In this document: positions 14,263 to 22,553 of the stretch, piece by piece | Position numbering within the stretch: position 1 is the first letter of the stretch | How the letters are laid out: the number at the start of each line of letters is the position of its first letter | Virus record (IMG/VR): IMGVR_UViG_3300022924_000001 | Coordinates: 64,001-128,000 of that record | Direction: 5' to 3' (one strand) | Length of the DNA stretch: 64,000 nucleotides | DNA from: a virus | Program-made: the position numbers and the translations under genes | The notes under the pieces: model-generated | Told to the model about the DNA's origin: nothing | The model's database searches: none | What the model saw: only the letters and a program-made list of their open reading frames with translations

Positions 14263-14639
14263 TAAACCTAGAGACAGCCAAACTGGCAAAAGAAAAGGGG
14301 TTTAATATCAAAACAAAACACTGGTATGACCAAACTGATTGTCTTAATCCAGTGCGAGGTGCCAGAGGGTCTATGGTGTATGAAAACGTAGGATATGCAC
14401 CCACGCAATCATTATTAGCAAAATGGTTGAGGGATGTTCATGGTATAGATGTTTTCGTTATCCCTAATACTTCTTTAGATAAAGAAAAAATTTACGTTTG
14501 CTATATTAAAATAAAAAGCACATACCATCAATTTAAAAAAGGTGAGGGTTTAGGAGATGGATTTGTATGGCAAGAAATAGGAAATAATTATGAAAAAGCT
14601 TTTGAAATTGGATTAGTACAAGGACTAAAACTAATATAA
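14247..14639 (+). CDS. 'AKLAKEKGF' family phage protein (130 aa), copy 1
   Basis: Shares ETAKLAKEKGFN, APTQSLLAKWLRDVHGIDVFV and the C-terminal EIGLVQGLKLI with the protein at 52655-53074, and a looser version of the same layout with its neighbour at 14884-15231. Families of this form are frequent in Bacteroidota phages, generally as uncharacterised proteins. Confidence 0.75.
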   Translation: MGEQLINLETAKLAKEKGFNIKTKHWYDQTDCLNPVRGARGSMVYENVGYAPTQSLLAKWLRDVHGIDVFVIPNTSLDKEKIYVCYIKIKSTYHQFKKGEGLGDGFVWQEIGNNYEKAFEIGLVQGLKLI

Positions 14640-14641
14640 TT

Positions 14642-14884
14642 ATGAGTACAACATATTACGGAGGATACTTTACAGAAGAGGAATCAAGTATTTTTAGAGA
14701 AAGACTTAAAAATACTAAACAGGTAGATGATTGGTTACTGAGGCGTGCAGAAGAATCACAACAGAAATATCTCGAACTAGAGCAGTTCTTGATGGATTTA
14801 GATGATTTACCTTGGTATAAAACTATATTAATACCGTATAAAATAAGAGCATTTTTAAAAACAAGATTAAAATATAATTTCTGA
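14642..14884 (+). CDS. hypothetical protein (80 aa)
   Basis: Lies between two members of the AKLAKEKGF family. All-helical and charged (ESSIFRERLKNTKQVDDWLLRRAEESQQKYLELEQFL). The last base of its stop is the first base of the next ATG. Unassigned. Confidence 0.65.
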   Translation: MSTTYYGGYFTEEESSIFRERLKNTKQVDDWLLRRAEESQQKYLELEQFLMDLDDLPWYKTILIPYKIRAFLKTRLKYNF

Positions 14885-15231
14885 TGAAAGAACAATTTGT
14901 ACCATACGATATAGCTTTAAAACTAAAAGAATTAGGTTTTAACCAAGACTGTCTTGCGATTTGGGATAATCAAAGTAAAGAAATATTCATAAATGACACT
15001 ACAGAGATTCCTATTGAAGACCTTCCGTTTGTTTTTACTTTAGCACCACTGTATCAACAAGCTTTTGAGTTTTTCAGAGATAATTATTCTCTTTATATTC
15101 AAATACATAGAGATCAGAGCAATACCAATCAAATAACTTATATAGTAGGGTCTTGGGCAGGTAAGTACATTACCTACAGAGAGGCCGAACTAGCCCTATT
15201 AAAGGAATTAATTGAGACAGTAAAAGGATAA
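14884..15231 (+). CDS. 'AKLAKEKGF'-like protein (115 aa), divergent copy
   Basis: Has the same order of elements as the two clear members: ALKLKELGFN, LAPLYQQAFEFFRDNYSLYIQI, and a C-terminal AELALLKELIE helix. Tandem arrangement with 14247-14639 suggests local duplication followed by divergence. Function unknown. Confidence 0.65.
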   Translation: MKEQFVPYDIALKLKELGFNQDCLAIWDNQSKEIFINDTTEIPIEDLPFVFTLAPLYQQAFEFFRDNYSLYIQIHRDQSNTNQITYIVGSWAGKYITYREAELALLKELIETVKG

Positions 15232-15233
15232 TT

Positions 15234-15824
15234 ATGGCAAAAAAAGCAGCGGAATTATTGCCGCAAATAATAAACGCAACCACAGATGAACAGGCTATTG
15301 TTGTTTTACAGAACACCTTAAAACTACTACATATGTCAACAGACTACACCGACTTGGTAGAGCTGCGTGACAAGATGAAAGAATTTGAGGCAGAATACAG
15401 AACACTAACCGATGAGTTACGTGCAATGCCTTTTCCGAGAAGCTACGAGGCTCTGTCAGAGTTAAGGGAGAATCTGGCTTTCCTGCAAAGGGATACAGTG
15501 GATGCACTTTCTTTTCAGGTAAATTATTCCAAGATATTTCTCGGAGATGAAAAAAGGACACAGGTGAGGGCAGAAAGTATTATTGAGGCTGCTTCCAATG
15601 AGGAACTAATAACAGCCAACAATAAGAAAAAACTGTCACTATCGGCTTTGGAGAAAGTATATGGTATATCAGATACTTACCAGAGCTACCTAAACCTAGC
15701 AGCATTCGCATATGGAAATTATCAGGCACTTATAGCACTGCTAGCTAATATGAATAAGATGCTGGATAGTTTGGCTTCTCAGGCAGCCCATGCACTTCAG
15801 GTATTAGCTCGTGATGCAAAATAA
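15234..15824 (+). CDS. helical protein, possibly a UvsY-like recombination mediator (196 aa)
   Basis: Almost entirely alpha-helical: an N-terminal helical bundle, a coiled-coil-like middle (LRDKMKEFEAEYRTLTDEL, about 43-62) and an alanine-rich C-terminal helix (LAAFAYGNYQALIALLANMN, about 151-170). The order basic helix, SISALEKVYG-type loop and two C-terminal helices resembles phage recombination-mediator proteins of UvsY type, but I see no decisive motif. Composition is slightly more GC-rich than its neighbours. It is the last gene of a coupled string from 13.5 kb. Confidence 0.55.
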   Translation: MAKKAAELLPQIINATTDEQAIVVLQNTLKLLHMSTDYTDLVELRDKMKEFEAEYRTLTDELRAMPFPRSYEALSELRENLAFLQRDTVDALSFQVNYSKIFLGDEKRTQVRAESIIEAASNEELITANNKKKLSLSALEKVYGISDTYQSYLNLAAFAYGNYQALIALLANMNKMLDSLASQAAHALQVLARDAK

Positions 15825-15865
15825 AAGTTTGCTGGATTAACTAACTTTACATAAAAATAGAAATA

Positions 15866-16054
15866 ATGGGATCAGTTAAAGTAGATAGGGAGTGGAGTGA
15901 ATACCCAATAGGCACAAAGGCTTTTGCAACTATGGGTGGTTACTGGATAAGGACAAATAGAGGCTGGAGTTGGAATAATACGGGGCCTTCATTTCCAACG
16001 CCGGGAGGAGATAACTCTGGGTATGTAGAATTTCCGCATAAAAACAACAATTAA
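15866..16054 (+). CDS. hypothetical protein (62 aa)
   Basis: Aromatic and glycine-rich (EWSEYPIGTKAFATMGGYWIRTNRGWSW): a small beta domain of a type widespread in phages ('G..a.k..gg.W.r...gWkw'), possibly a carbohydrate- or nucleic-acid-binding fold. The end of the gene contains CCGC/A-rich motif that leads into the next gene. Confidence 0.7.
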   Translation: MGSVKVDREWSEYPIGTKAFATMGGYWIRTNRGWSWNNTGPSFPTPGGDNSGYVEFPHKNNN

Positions 16055-16065
16055 AAACAAGAATT

Positions 16066-16446
16066 ATGATAGGAGCAAGAGAATACGCAGAATTATTTAA
16101 AACAGGAGAATACGGAAGATTATATATTGTAAGCAGCTCACATGCCAGAGGAAGAACATTTACAATACAAATTCTACCCGAAGGAGAAAAAGCAATCCCA
16201 AATGGAAGCAATAATCAATGCTTAAATAAGGATGCAGTTTTAGTGTATGGGGTTGTTAGCGGTAATCCGGGTTGGACAGAAACTTATGGCTGGTTACATC
16301 AAGGAAAATGGCAGGAAGATTTCCAGAAACTTGTAGATAACCGTAAAGCTGAAATTGAAAGAAAAGAAGAGGAAGTTAAGCGAGAGAAAAAAATAGAAGA
16401 GATTAAACGGCAATCTCTCACAAATGAGTTATTATCTAAATACTAG
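16066..16446 (+). CDS. hypothetical protein with charged coiled tail (126 aa)
   Basis: N-terminal about 85 residues form a beta-rich domain ending in GWTETYGWLHQGKW; the tail (about 90-120) is a highly charged helix (ERKEEEVKREKKIEEIKRQ). Such 'GWTE.YGW.h.G.W' proteins occur in Bacteroidota phages without known function. Confidence 0.7.
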   Translation: MIGAREYAELFKTGEYGRLYIVSSSHARGRTFTIQILPEGEKAIPNGSNNQCLNKDAVLVYGVVSGNPGWTETYGWLHQGKWQEDFQKLVDNRKAEIERKEEEVKREKKIEEIKRQSLTNELLSKY

Positions 16447-16448
16447 TT

Positions 16449-16691
16449 ATGAAAGCAACAGACTACATAGTAATAAGAAGAGACTTATTAGTCAAACTAG
16501 AATACCTTAACGAAACTACAGATGATTATACAAGCAAGGCAAATGCTCTTAATGAAATAAAGGAAACTTCAAAAGAGTTGAGAGAGTTGATGGAAAAAAG
16601 TTGGAATAAAGGGCTTATTACAGGAGGCAAGAATGAAAGCGCCCAATATAATGCACTTGCAAAAACTGTATATTTAAATAGAGAATTATGA
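16449..16691 (+). CDS. hypothetical helical protein (80 aa)
   Basis: Charged helices (LVKLEYLNETTDDYTSKANALNEIKETSKELRELMEK). ATGA overlap with the next gene. Unassigned. Confidence 0.65.
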   Translation: MKATDYIVIRRDLLVKLEYLNETTDDYTSKANALNEIKETSKELRELMEKSWNKGLITGGKNESAQYNALAKTVYLNREL

Positions 16692-17062
16692 ATCAATATT
16701 GGCAAGAAGTAAAGAAAGAGTTTCGTAAAAGTAGTTATACAGATATTTTTGATTTCATAGCTGAAAATTATATACCGCCGCAAAAAATAAACGAACCTCA
16801 AGAAACTCGGGAGAGAATAGATAAAGCCCTAACAAATTACCTGAAAAACAAGACACAGGAAGAACTTGACGATCTTATTGAAAAATACAAATTGCCGCCG
16901 TCAAAACAAAAGTTTTGGAGTCTAGTATACACATTAGAAACACCTGTAACTACAACTGACGAAGAAGTGTTTGATAAATTTATAGAGTGGGTGGATTCTA
17001 ATGGATGGTCGGTTAGTGGTGGAATGGCAGAAGTAAATGAGAATGGAGAATATTTAAAATAA
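16688..17062 (+). CDS. hypothetical protein (124 aa)
   Basis: Helical first half; the C-terminal part DKFIEWVDSNGWSVSGGMAEVNENGEYLK resembles a short YggL/'50S-binding-like' tail (F..W....gw..gGg......g), but that is a resemblance only. Two internal CCGCCG/A-rich motifs. Coupled to the previous gene. Confidence 0.65.
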   Translation: MNQYWQEVKKEFRKSSYTDIFDFIAENYIPPQKINEPQETRERIDKALTNYLKNKTQEELDDLIEKYKLPPSKQKFWSLVYTLETPVTTTDEEVFDKFIEWVDSNGWSVSGGMAEVNENGEYLK

Positions 17063-17067
17063 AAATT

Positions 17068-17316
17068 ATGCAAGAAGTAATTTACAACAAAGAATACCGT
17101 ATAGCCCCAAGGATTAAAAAACGTTGGCTCTTAAAAGACAAAAAAGTTTATGATGTAATTGTAAGGCAAGCAGGTAAAAGATGGGATGACCCTTCATATG
17201 GAAATGGTGGTGGGTGTTTCATGGATTTTAAAGAGGATAAAGTGGTTTACTCTTTTGACAGTTACAAAGAAGCAGAAGATTATAAAACAGAATTAGAAAG
17301 ACAATGGAAAAATTAA
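17068..17316 (+). CDS. hypothetical basic protein (82 aa)
   Basis: Basic N-terminus (YRIAPRIKKRWLLKDKKVYDVIVRQAG), then CFMDFKEDKVVYSFDSYKEAEDYK. Thirteen-base overlap with the next gene. Unassigned. Confidence 0.65.
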   Translation: MQEVIYNKEYRIAPRIKKRWLLKDKKVYDVIVRQAGKRWDDPSYGNGGGCFMDFKEDKVVYSFDSYKEAEDYKTELERQWKN

Positions 17317-17522
17317 TCTGGAATATAAAGGTAAGTGCAAAGAACTGTATAGGTTGTCAGAAATATGTTGACAGTGCTGCTATGCTGACCTTGCAGGGAT
17401 ACGACAAGGAATTTATGGATTTCTTCTTAAGTGCAAAACAGGTTGATGAATTAATAACCTCACTTGAAAAAGTCCGCGAAGAAAATAAAGAACTGGATTT
17501 AAAAACGCAAATTGCAATATAA
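17304..17522 (+). CDS. hypothetical protein (72 aa)
   Basis: Has a CIGCQ motif at about residue 14-18 (single pair of cysteines) and a charged C-terminal helix. Overlaps the preceding gene. Unassigned. Confidence 0.6.
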   Translation: MEKLIWNIKVSAKNCIGCQKYVDSAAMLTLQGYDKEFMDFFLSAKQVDELITSLEKVREENKELDLKTQIAI

Positions 17523-17531
17523 ATAGAAATT

Positions 17532-17891
17532 ATGAGTCAAAACGAAACACACAAAGGGGTTTTAAAATTATTTCCAAGATTGGAAGCAGAGGAAAGAGAT
17601 GTGGAATACTTAACGAGGTTCTTATTTCAAGTACAAAATAAACAAATAAATCTGCACACTTGGCAACATCAGGATGATATAGCTGACTATTTTGGATACG
17701 AGGAAATTGAAAATGTTGTTTACTATGAAAATAGTATTTATATAAATGAGGGTCACGTAAAACTAGATGAAGGTTGGGATACTTTTTTCGTTAATACAGA
17801 TAGAGGTATTGAGTATCTGGTGAACTTTTATAACGGAGGTACTTATTTGGAAGAGGTTTTAGGGGATGTAATTGAACAAGCAAATAAGTAA
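17532..17891 (+). CDS. hypothetical protein (119 aa)
   Basis: Acidic alpha/beta protein directly upstream of the exonuclease gene (three bases). WQHQDDIADYFGYEEIENVVYYE and a GGTYLEEVLGDVIEQ end. Position suggests replication-related expression, but sequence gives no function. Confidence 0.7.
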   Translation: MSQNETHKGVLKLFPRLEAEERDVEYLTRFLFQVQNKQINLHTWQHQDDIADYFGYEEIENVVYYENSIYINEGHVKLDEGWDTFFVNTDRGIEYLVNFYNGGTYLEEVLGDVIEQANK

Positions 17892-17894
17892 CAT

Positions 17895-18845
17895 ATGAAT
17901 ACAGCATTTAGAAATATAAATATAGAAGAAGTGCTTTTCTTTGATCTGGAATCGGTGCGAAAGAACAACGAACTTGATAAAGACTCTAAGGAATTTGAAT
18001 TATACCAGAAAAAGATAAGGAATAAAGAAACAGATGAGCTACCAGATATCGCTACAACATTAGAACACTACAATAAAAAAGCTGCATTGAAAATAGGATA
18101 TAATAGAATCGTGTGCGCAACAGTAGGAAGAGTAGTAAACGGAATTGTTTATTTACGTTCCTTTATAGGAGAAGAACAGGATATATTAAAAAACTTATTT
18201 GCTAAGTTTCAGGAAACCAAGTACTTAGCTGGATTTAACGTTCTCGAATTTGATGGGGTTGTAGCAAGGGTAAATGCATTACAATACGGAGATCTCGTCT
18301 TGTCCCTACCAGAACAGTTTAATGATTCCAATAAACGTCCTTGGGATATGAAATCGGTCTTGGATTTAATGAACGTTTTTAAAGGTGTACATTATTATAA
18401 CTCATCCCTAGATGAAGTTTGCTACCACTTGGGTATTGAAAGTCCAAAAGAAGGCGGTATAGAAGGTTCACAGGTATCTGAGGCATACTACGACGGTAAA
18501 ATAGTAGAAATAGAAAGATATTGTAAGAGAGATGTTTTCGCAGTTGTAAACATATTCAGAAAATTACAGTTTAAGCCTGTTTATGAGAGCTATGTAGATG
18601 CAAATCTTGTGGAGAGTACAAATACACCCGTAAAAGAACTAAGTGTCTTAGAAAGGCTATATAACGGTAACACATTATCACCGGAAATAAAAAATGAATT
18701 ATCAGATCTATTGATTAATCCTACAGAAGAAGACAAGGTAAATCTGAAGAAGATACTATTAGCTCATTATCAAAAAAAAGGAGATAAAGTAGCAGTAAAG
18801 AAAGCTAAAGAGGAAGAAATCAACAAATACCTTTATAACTTATAA
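17895..18845 (+). CDS. 3'-5' exonuclease, DEDDy type (DNA_pol_B_exo2-like)
   Basis: A stand-alone proofreading-type exonuclease that removes nucleotides from DNA 3' ends. Motifs: ExoI FFDLES (D17, E19), ExoII GFNVLEFD (N115, D120) and ExoIII YCKRD (Y209, D213); the tyrosine four residues before the last aspartate makes it DEDDy. The last 80 residues are charged helices without recognised domain. It starts three bases after the preceding gene. The family DNA polymerase at 37.6 kb carries its own exonuclease motifs, so this enzyme probably acts in recombination or end processing together with the PD-(D/E)XK nuclease two genes downstream. Confidence 0.85.
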   Translation: MNTAFRNINIEEVLFFDLESVRKNNELDKDSKEFELYQKKIRNKETDELPDIATTLEHYNKKAALKIGYNRIVCATVGRVVNGIVYLRSFIGEEQDILKNLFAKFQETKYLAGFNVLEFDGVVARVNALQYGDLVLSLPEQFNDSNKRPWDMKSVLDLMNVFKGVHYYNSSLDEVCYHLGIESPKEGGIEGSQVSEAYYDGKIVEIERYCKRDVFAVVNIFRKLQFKPVYESYVDANLVESTNTPVKELSVLERLYNGNTLSPEIKNELSDLLINPTEEDKVNLKKILLAHYQKKGDKVAVKKAKEEEINKYLYNL

Positions 18846-18849
18846 TATT

Positions 18850-19689
18850 TTGGATAGTAAAAAATGCACCGCTTGCTTAGAGGATAAAAGTGTAGATTTA
18901 TTTTACAATGATAAAAGAGAACCAGACGGTAAGTTTAAAAAATGTAAAATATGTGTAGGAACTAAAAACCCCACAATTAAGACACCCTTAGTTGTAGACG
19001 GGAAAAAGAATTGTTCAAGATGTAAAACCATAAAAGAGGTGACTAAATTTTATCCTTCTAAAAAGGAGCCTTGTGGTTATAGGTCAGAGTGCATAGAGTG
19101 TAAATTAAGAGAGGCAAAACTTAAAGAGAATAAGTCAGAATATAGGAAAAAATATAGAGAGACTAATAAAAAGAAACAAAATTTATACAATAAACTCTAT
19201 TACAGAGAAAATAAACAAGAGTTACTAGAAAAAAATAGGGTATACCACAGTAAAAATAGACATGTACGTCAGAATAGGGATAGAGAACGGTCAAAATCCG
19301 ATGCGGTGTATAAATTATCAAGGAATGTGTCCGGCTTAGCAAAAAGGGTTATGAAAAGACAAACTCAGGATGAACGTATAGTTGATGTGTTAGGAATGAG
19401 CGCAAAAGATTTTAGGGCTTATGTCGAATCCCAATTTTTACCTTGGATGAATTGGGACAATAACGGTAAAAACGTAGGAGAATATAATAAGACTTGGCAA
19501 TTAGATCATGTAATTCCAATGTGTAACGCTCAAACCGAAGAGGAAGTGTATTTATTAAATCATTGGTCTAATTTTCAGCCCTTATGTGCAAAAAAGAATA
19601 ACCAAAAGCAATGTGCTGTATACCCTTGTAGCAATTTAGAACTAAAAATAATGATAACTAGTATTAAACAAATTATAAAAATTGAATAA
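18850..19689 (+). CDS. HNH endonuclease with zinc motifs (probable homing nuclease)
   Basis: Two N-terminal cysteine clusters (KCTACLEDKS...KKCKIC and NCSRCKTIKE...SECIEC, residues about 5-93), a very basic linker, and a C-terminal HNH region: WQLDHVIPM, then NHWSNFQPLCAKKNNQK with histidine/asparagine in the expected order. The start is TTG at 18850, and the next gene also starts with TTG, overlapping its end. Its position between two linked nuclease genes, plus zinc-finger/HNH layout, fits a selfish insertion. It may alternatively serve the phage as a packaging or repair nuclease. Confidence 0.75.
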   Translation: MDSKKCTACLEDKSVDLFYNDKREPDGKFKKCKICVGTKNPTIKTPLVVDGKKNCSRCKTIKEVTKFYPSKKEPCGYRSECIECKLREAKLKENKSEYRKKYRETNKKKQNLYNKLYYRENKQELLEKNRVYHSKNRHVRQNRDRERSKSDAVYKLSRNVSGLAKRVMKRQTQDERIVDVLGMSAKDFRAYVESQFLPWMNWDNNGKNVGEYNKTWQLDHVIPMCNAQTEEEVYLLNHWSNFQPLCAKKNNQKQCAVYPCSNLELKIMITSIKQIIKIE

Positions 19690-20479
19690 AATAAACCTAA
19701 CAGGACTTTACACAGAAGAAGTGTGGATACGTGGAGGATCGGTATCTCAGCATAAAAAATATATTGGGCTGCCATACCTTTCGTGGTCACAGGTGGAATC
19801 ATTTAATGACAAAACAGGATTTAATACAGGATTATTGGGAGAGTATGAATATCTTCTTAATAGATTCACTGGTATAAAATTTCCAGATATGGGGTGGGGT
19901 CAATTTGGATCTGAGCTCGAAGCATTTGTTACACTAAGAGATAAAATTGATCTATCGAATATAGAAGATAAAGTACAAGAAGAATTCAAAGCTTCCTTAA
20001 AAAGCTTTAGCCTTAAGGAAAAAGAGCTCCTAAGTAAGATAGAACCGTTAGGTGTGTTTCAGGACGAGATATGTTATTATGTAAAAGAACTAGATATTAT
20101 AGTTTTGGGATATATTGATGACAGAACTAAAGAAGATGAAAATGGAAACATAAGATTGCTGAGGGACTATAAATCTAAGTCAGAAAATAGCAAAAAAGAC
20201 TTACATCTTGATAAAAAATATCAAATTGAATTATATATTCTAGGACTGAGGCAAAGGGGTTTAATTGTTCAAAACGCAGAATATTGTATTATAGAAAGAT
20301 TAGGTGGATACCAATGTATGCAGGGTGGTGGGAGAGAATGCCTTACAGTGGGTGATAGAATTTGGTATGAACCCTACAAATGGACAGAAAAAAGATTAGA
20401 TCAAACCCATCAGATGATTATAGAAACTGCTTTGAGAATATCGAGTTTAAAAACAACTTATGATAAATATTTCAGATAA
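19682..20479 (+). CDS. PD-(D/E)XK nuclease (Cas4/RecB-like)
   Basis: Core residues: helix glutamate in GQFGSELEAFV (about residues 76-86), GYIDDRTK (about 140-147) supplying the metal-binding aspartate, and LLRDYKSKS (about 157-165), the (D/E)xK motif, followed by a QIELYILGLRQRG helix as in RecB-type nucleases. The enzyme probably processes DNA ends during phage recombination or host DNA breakdown. Start TTG at 19682 overlaps the HNH gene by eight bases; there is no cysteine cluster, so no Cas4-type iron-sulphur site. Family call is motif-based. Confidence 0.75.
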   Translation: MNKINLTGLYTEEVWIRGGSVSQHKKYIGLPYLSWSQVESFNDKTGFNTGLLGEYEYLLNRFTGIKFPDMGWGQFGSELEAFVTLRDKIDLSNIEDKVQEEFKASLKSFSLKEKELLSKIEPLGVFQDEICYYVKELDIIVLGYIDDRTKEDENGNIRLLRDYKSKSENSKKDLHLDKKYQIELYILGLRQRGLIVQNAEYCIIERLGGYQCMQGGGRECLTVGDRIWYEPYKWTEKRLDQTHQMIIETALRISSLKTTYDKYFR

Positions 20480-20537
20480 AGCAGTTAAAGAAATATCAGA
20501 ACTTTATTCAACTTATTTGAAAATATTCAAAAATTAA
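20460..20537 (+). CDS. doubtful peptide (25 aa)
   Basis: Overlaps the nuclease gene end by 20 bases and a promoter-like element at 20517. Helical KAVKEISELYSTYLKIFK. May be spurious. Confidence 0.25.
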   Translation: MINISDKAVKEISELYSTYLKIFKN

Positions 20538-20548
20538 TATTATATTTG
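20517..20548 (+). promoter_or_regulatory. candidate Bacteroidota-type promoter
   Basis: TTG at 20517-20519, 21 bases, then TATATTTG (20541-20548). It lies between the end of the nuclease gene and the gene at 20597 and would start a new transcription unit of small genes. Confidence 0.55.
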
Positions 20549-20596
20549 CATAACACTACACAATACGTAGTAAATAGCAAACAAAATATAGATATT

Positions 20597-20797
20597 ATGA
20601 AACTATCACACAAAACATTCACCATAAATTACGACACCAATTACACTGTTGTCAAGACGTACCATATCTTAGGTGTGTCAATATGGTCAGAGACTCTAAG
20701 TAGTTTTGACAGTATAGAGGAAGCTCTTGAAAGACTATTAGAAATAAAAACCGGCAAAGGAATAAGAAAACGAATTAAAAGACTGAACAAATGCTAA
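20597..20797 (+). CDS. hypothetical protein (66 aa)
   Basis: Start at 20597 after an A-rich leader; the in-frame ATG at 20546 lies within the promoter. Beta strand region (FTINYDTNYTVVKTYHILGVSIWSE) and a basic tail (GIRKRIKRLNK). First gene after the promoter. Unassigned. Confidence 0.6.
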   Translation: MKLSHKTFTINYDTNYTVVKTYHILGVSIWSETLSSFDSIEEALERLLEIKTGKGIRKRIKRLNKC

Positions 20798-20982
20798 AAT
20801 ACCAAAGAATTGATTTTATTAAAATGTTTGGGTTTGAATTAGGAGAGACAGTACACGGTTGTAACCCTTACCTACTTGAAGCGCATAAGCAGTACGAATA
20901 CTATAAAAATAACATATTAACCTGTAGTCACTCAAAAGAGGATTGGGAGAGATATCTTCCTGCAATACTTAAAATAAACTAA
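20791..20982 (+). CDS. hypothetical protein (63 aa)
   Basis: Seven-base overlap with the previous gene. RIDFIKMFGFELGETVHGCNPYLLEAHKQYEYYKNN: helical, aromatic. Unassigned. Confidence 0.6.
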   Translation: MLKYQRIDFIKMFGFELGETVHGCNPYLLEAHKQYEYYKNNILTCSHSKEDWERYLPAILKIN

Positions 20983-20983
20983 A

Positions 20984-21310
20984 ATGATAGAAGGAAAATT
21001 ATTAACAGATTTTACAAGTTGGATGCTAAACACTTATCCAGATTACATAATAGATGTAGATTGTTCTGACTATTTCCGCGTATATGAATTACATGATATT
21101 TATGATAATCTACCAAAATCCGCGCAACGAGGATTGATTTTAGAATTTTTAGTAGAAAAAGGATACTATATATCTATAGAACGTCTAAAAACCGATTGGA
21201 GAGTAAGTCTTACTACAGATAATTTTGAACAACTAGGAGGCTTCCCAACAAGTGCGTCAGGTTACGATGCAGCAATACAAACCGCAAATAAAAAATACAA
21301 TGGAGAATAA
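20984..21310 (+). CDS. hypothetical protein (108 aa)
   Basis: Contains the layout LPKSAQRGLILEFLVEKGYYISIERL...DWRVSLTTDNFEQLGGF...YDAAIQTANKKYN, typical of unassigned phage proteins with a winged-helix-like first half. One base after the previous gene; eleven-base overlap with the next. Confidence 0.7.
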   Translation: MIEGKLLTDFTSWMLNTYPDYIIDVDCSDYFRVYELHDIYDNLPKSAQRGLILEFLVEKGYYISIERLKTDWRVSLTTDNFEQLGGFPTSASGYDAAIQTANKKYNGE

Positions 21311-21536
21311 GAGAAAATTAGGATATATATTTTTTGGGTTACCCTATCACGTAAAAACTGGTATTGCTGTTGGACTAGGGTTAATCCTAGAGAGTGATAA
21401 AGGCCTGAGAGAGTTGCAACAGACACAAAACTATTTTAAAAGGGCAATTGACGGTAACCTTCTGTATGAATTATGGAATGAAGTTATGATGGTGACTGAA
21501 TTAAACCTAGATAATCCTTTTTTAAAACCCGAATAA
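21300..21536 (+). CDS. hypothetical protein (78 aa)
   Basis: Start at 21300 (ATG overlapping the previous stop region) preferred to 21252. FFGLPYHVKTGIAVGLGLILESDKG is moderately hydrophobic. Its stop shares one base with the next ATG. Unassigned. Confidence 0.6.
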   Translation: MENKRKLGYIFFGLPYHVKTGIAVGLGLILESDKGLRELQQTQNYFKRAIDGNLLYELWNEVMMVTELNLDNPFLKPE

Positions 21537-21859
21537 TGAAAATAACAAATCACAGAAAAGTTTATGATAGTGAATACCGTTATAAATTAGAGAAGTTTGC
21601 AGAACTAAGTTCTTATCAAGTGGGAAAAGTATTAGATTTCTTTGATAATGAAGAATATGATATAGTAGTTTATGAAGGTAAAAACAGGAGTAGTAGCGGA
21701 TTATGGAGACTAACAATCCCCTTTTACTTTTTATATCATGTAATTCATATACTACTGGTTATACCAATAAAATGGCTATTTACAGGAAGTGCTTATTTTA
21801 AGATGGAAAGTAGGTTTATGAAAGTGTATAAATATTGGACAAAACGATTAAATTTTTAA
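21536..21859 (+). CDS. hypothetical membrane-associated protein (107 aa)
   Basis: One hydrophobic segment (LTIPFYFLYHVIHILLVIPIKWLF, about residues 60-83) between basic soluble parts. Likely inner-membrane located. Function unknown. Confidence 0.6.
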   Translation: MKITNHRKVYDSEYRYKLEKFAELSSYQVGKVLDFFDNEEYDIVVYEGKNRSSSGLWRLTIPFYFLYHVIHILLVIPIKWLFTGSAYFKMESRFMKVYKYWTKRLNF

Positions 21860-21861
21860 AA

Positions 21862-22119
21862 ATGCTAAGAATAGACGATAAATATACAATTGAAACAGAT
21901 GGAACAGGATGTACATTAGTTTTCAAAGAAACACGGCAAAAGAAAAACAAAGAAGGAGAAGCAGTGAACTACGATTTCACTGACAATTGGTATTATGGAA
22001 ATATAAAGCAGTGTTTAAAAGCTTTCATTCATAAAGACTTAGAGACAGCCGAAGATATACCTCAGCTATTAAAGAGAATAGACGGTTTAGAAACACTAAT
22101 CAAAAACTTGAAGGTATAG
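21862..22119 (+). CDS. hypothetical protein (85 aa)
   Basis: Start two bases after the previous stop. Lysine-rich; KETRQKKNKEGEAVNYDFTDNWYYGNIKQCLKAFI resembles small phage proteins with 'y..n...al..' helices. Stop TAG directly abuts the next ATG, showing TAG is a true stop here. Confidence 0.65.
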   Translation: MLRIDDKYTIETDGTGCTLVFKETRQKKNKEGEAVNYDFTDNWYYGNIKQCLKAFIHKDLETAEDIPQLLKRIDGLETLIKNLKV

Positions 22120-22323
22120 ATGGATATAAATGAAAGAAAAGAAGGTTTTAAAAAAGGCCTGAAAGATTTATTAGAGCAATATAATGTTCATATACTTTTA
22201 GAAGACACAGCAAAAGTAGGGAGCTATTACGATGACTATAAAATATGCTTTGATTATCCACACGATGGAGAGGATTACGGAGATGAGATTATGGGAACAT
22301 ATATAACCAAAGACACTTTATGA
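22120..22323 (+). CDS. hypothetical protein (67 aa)
   Basis: Helical N-terminus (ERKEGFKKGLKDLLEQYNVHILLED), then acidic/glycine sequence. The 'f...l..ll.ky.v.i..e' pattern occurs in many phage small proteins. ATGA overlap with the next gene. Confidence 0.65.
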   Translation: MDINERKEGFKKGLKDLLEQYNVHILLEDTAKVGSYYDDYKICFDYPHDGEDYGDEIMGTYITKDTL

Positions 22324-22553
22324 AAACATCTTACGACAAATATAAAGGAACAAAAGTAATACACACCAATTATAGTGGCATTGTATGTGGCTATACAGAA
22401 GACCATTTAATACTAGCGTGTGAAACAAAACATATAGCATCCTTTCGGCGGTTAATGAAAAATACATTCATAGAAGATGAATTTAAAGATCCTAAATACC
22501 AATATATCTACGAGGATGAAAGTACAGTTATAAAACAGAGTAATGACTTATAA
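22320..22553 (+). CDS. hypothetical protein (77 aa)
   Basis: Beta-rich (TKVIHTNYSGIVCGYTEDHLILACET), SH3-like in pattern, with a charged C-terminal half. Coupled at both ends by short overlaps. Unassigned. Confidence 0.65.
   Translation: MKTSYDKYKGTKVIHTNYSGIVCGYTEDHLILACETKHIASFRRLMKNTFIEDEFKDPKYQYIYEDESTVIKQSNDL

Noticed and set aside
15829-15849. Promoter before 15866
   Set aside because: TTTG and TAACTTTA are only about nine bases apart, too close for a Bacteroidota promoter.
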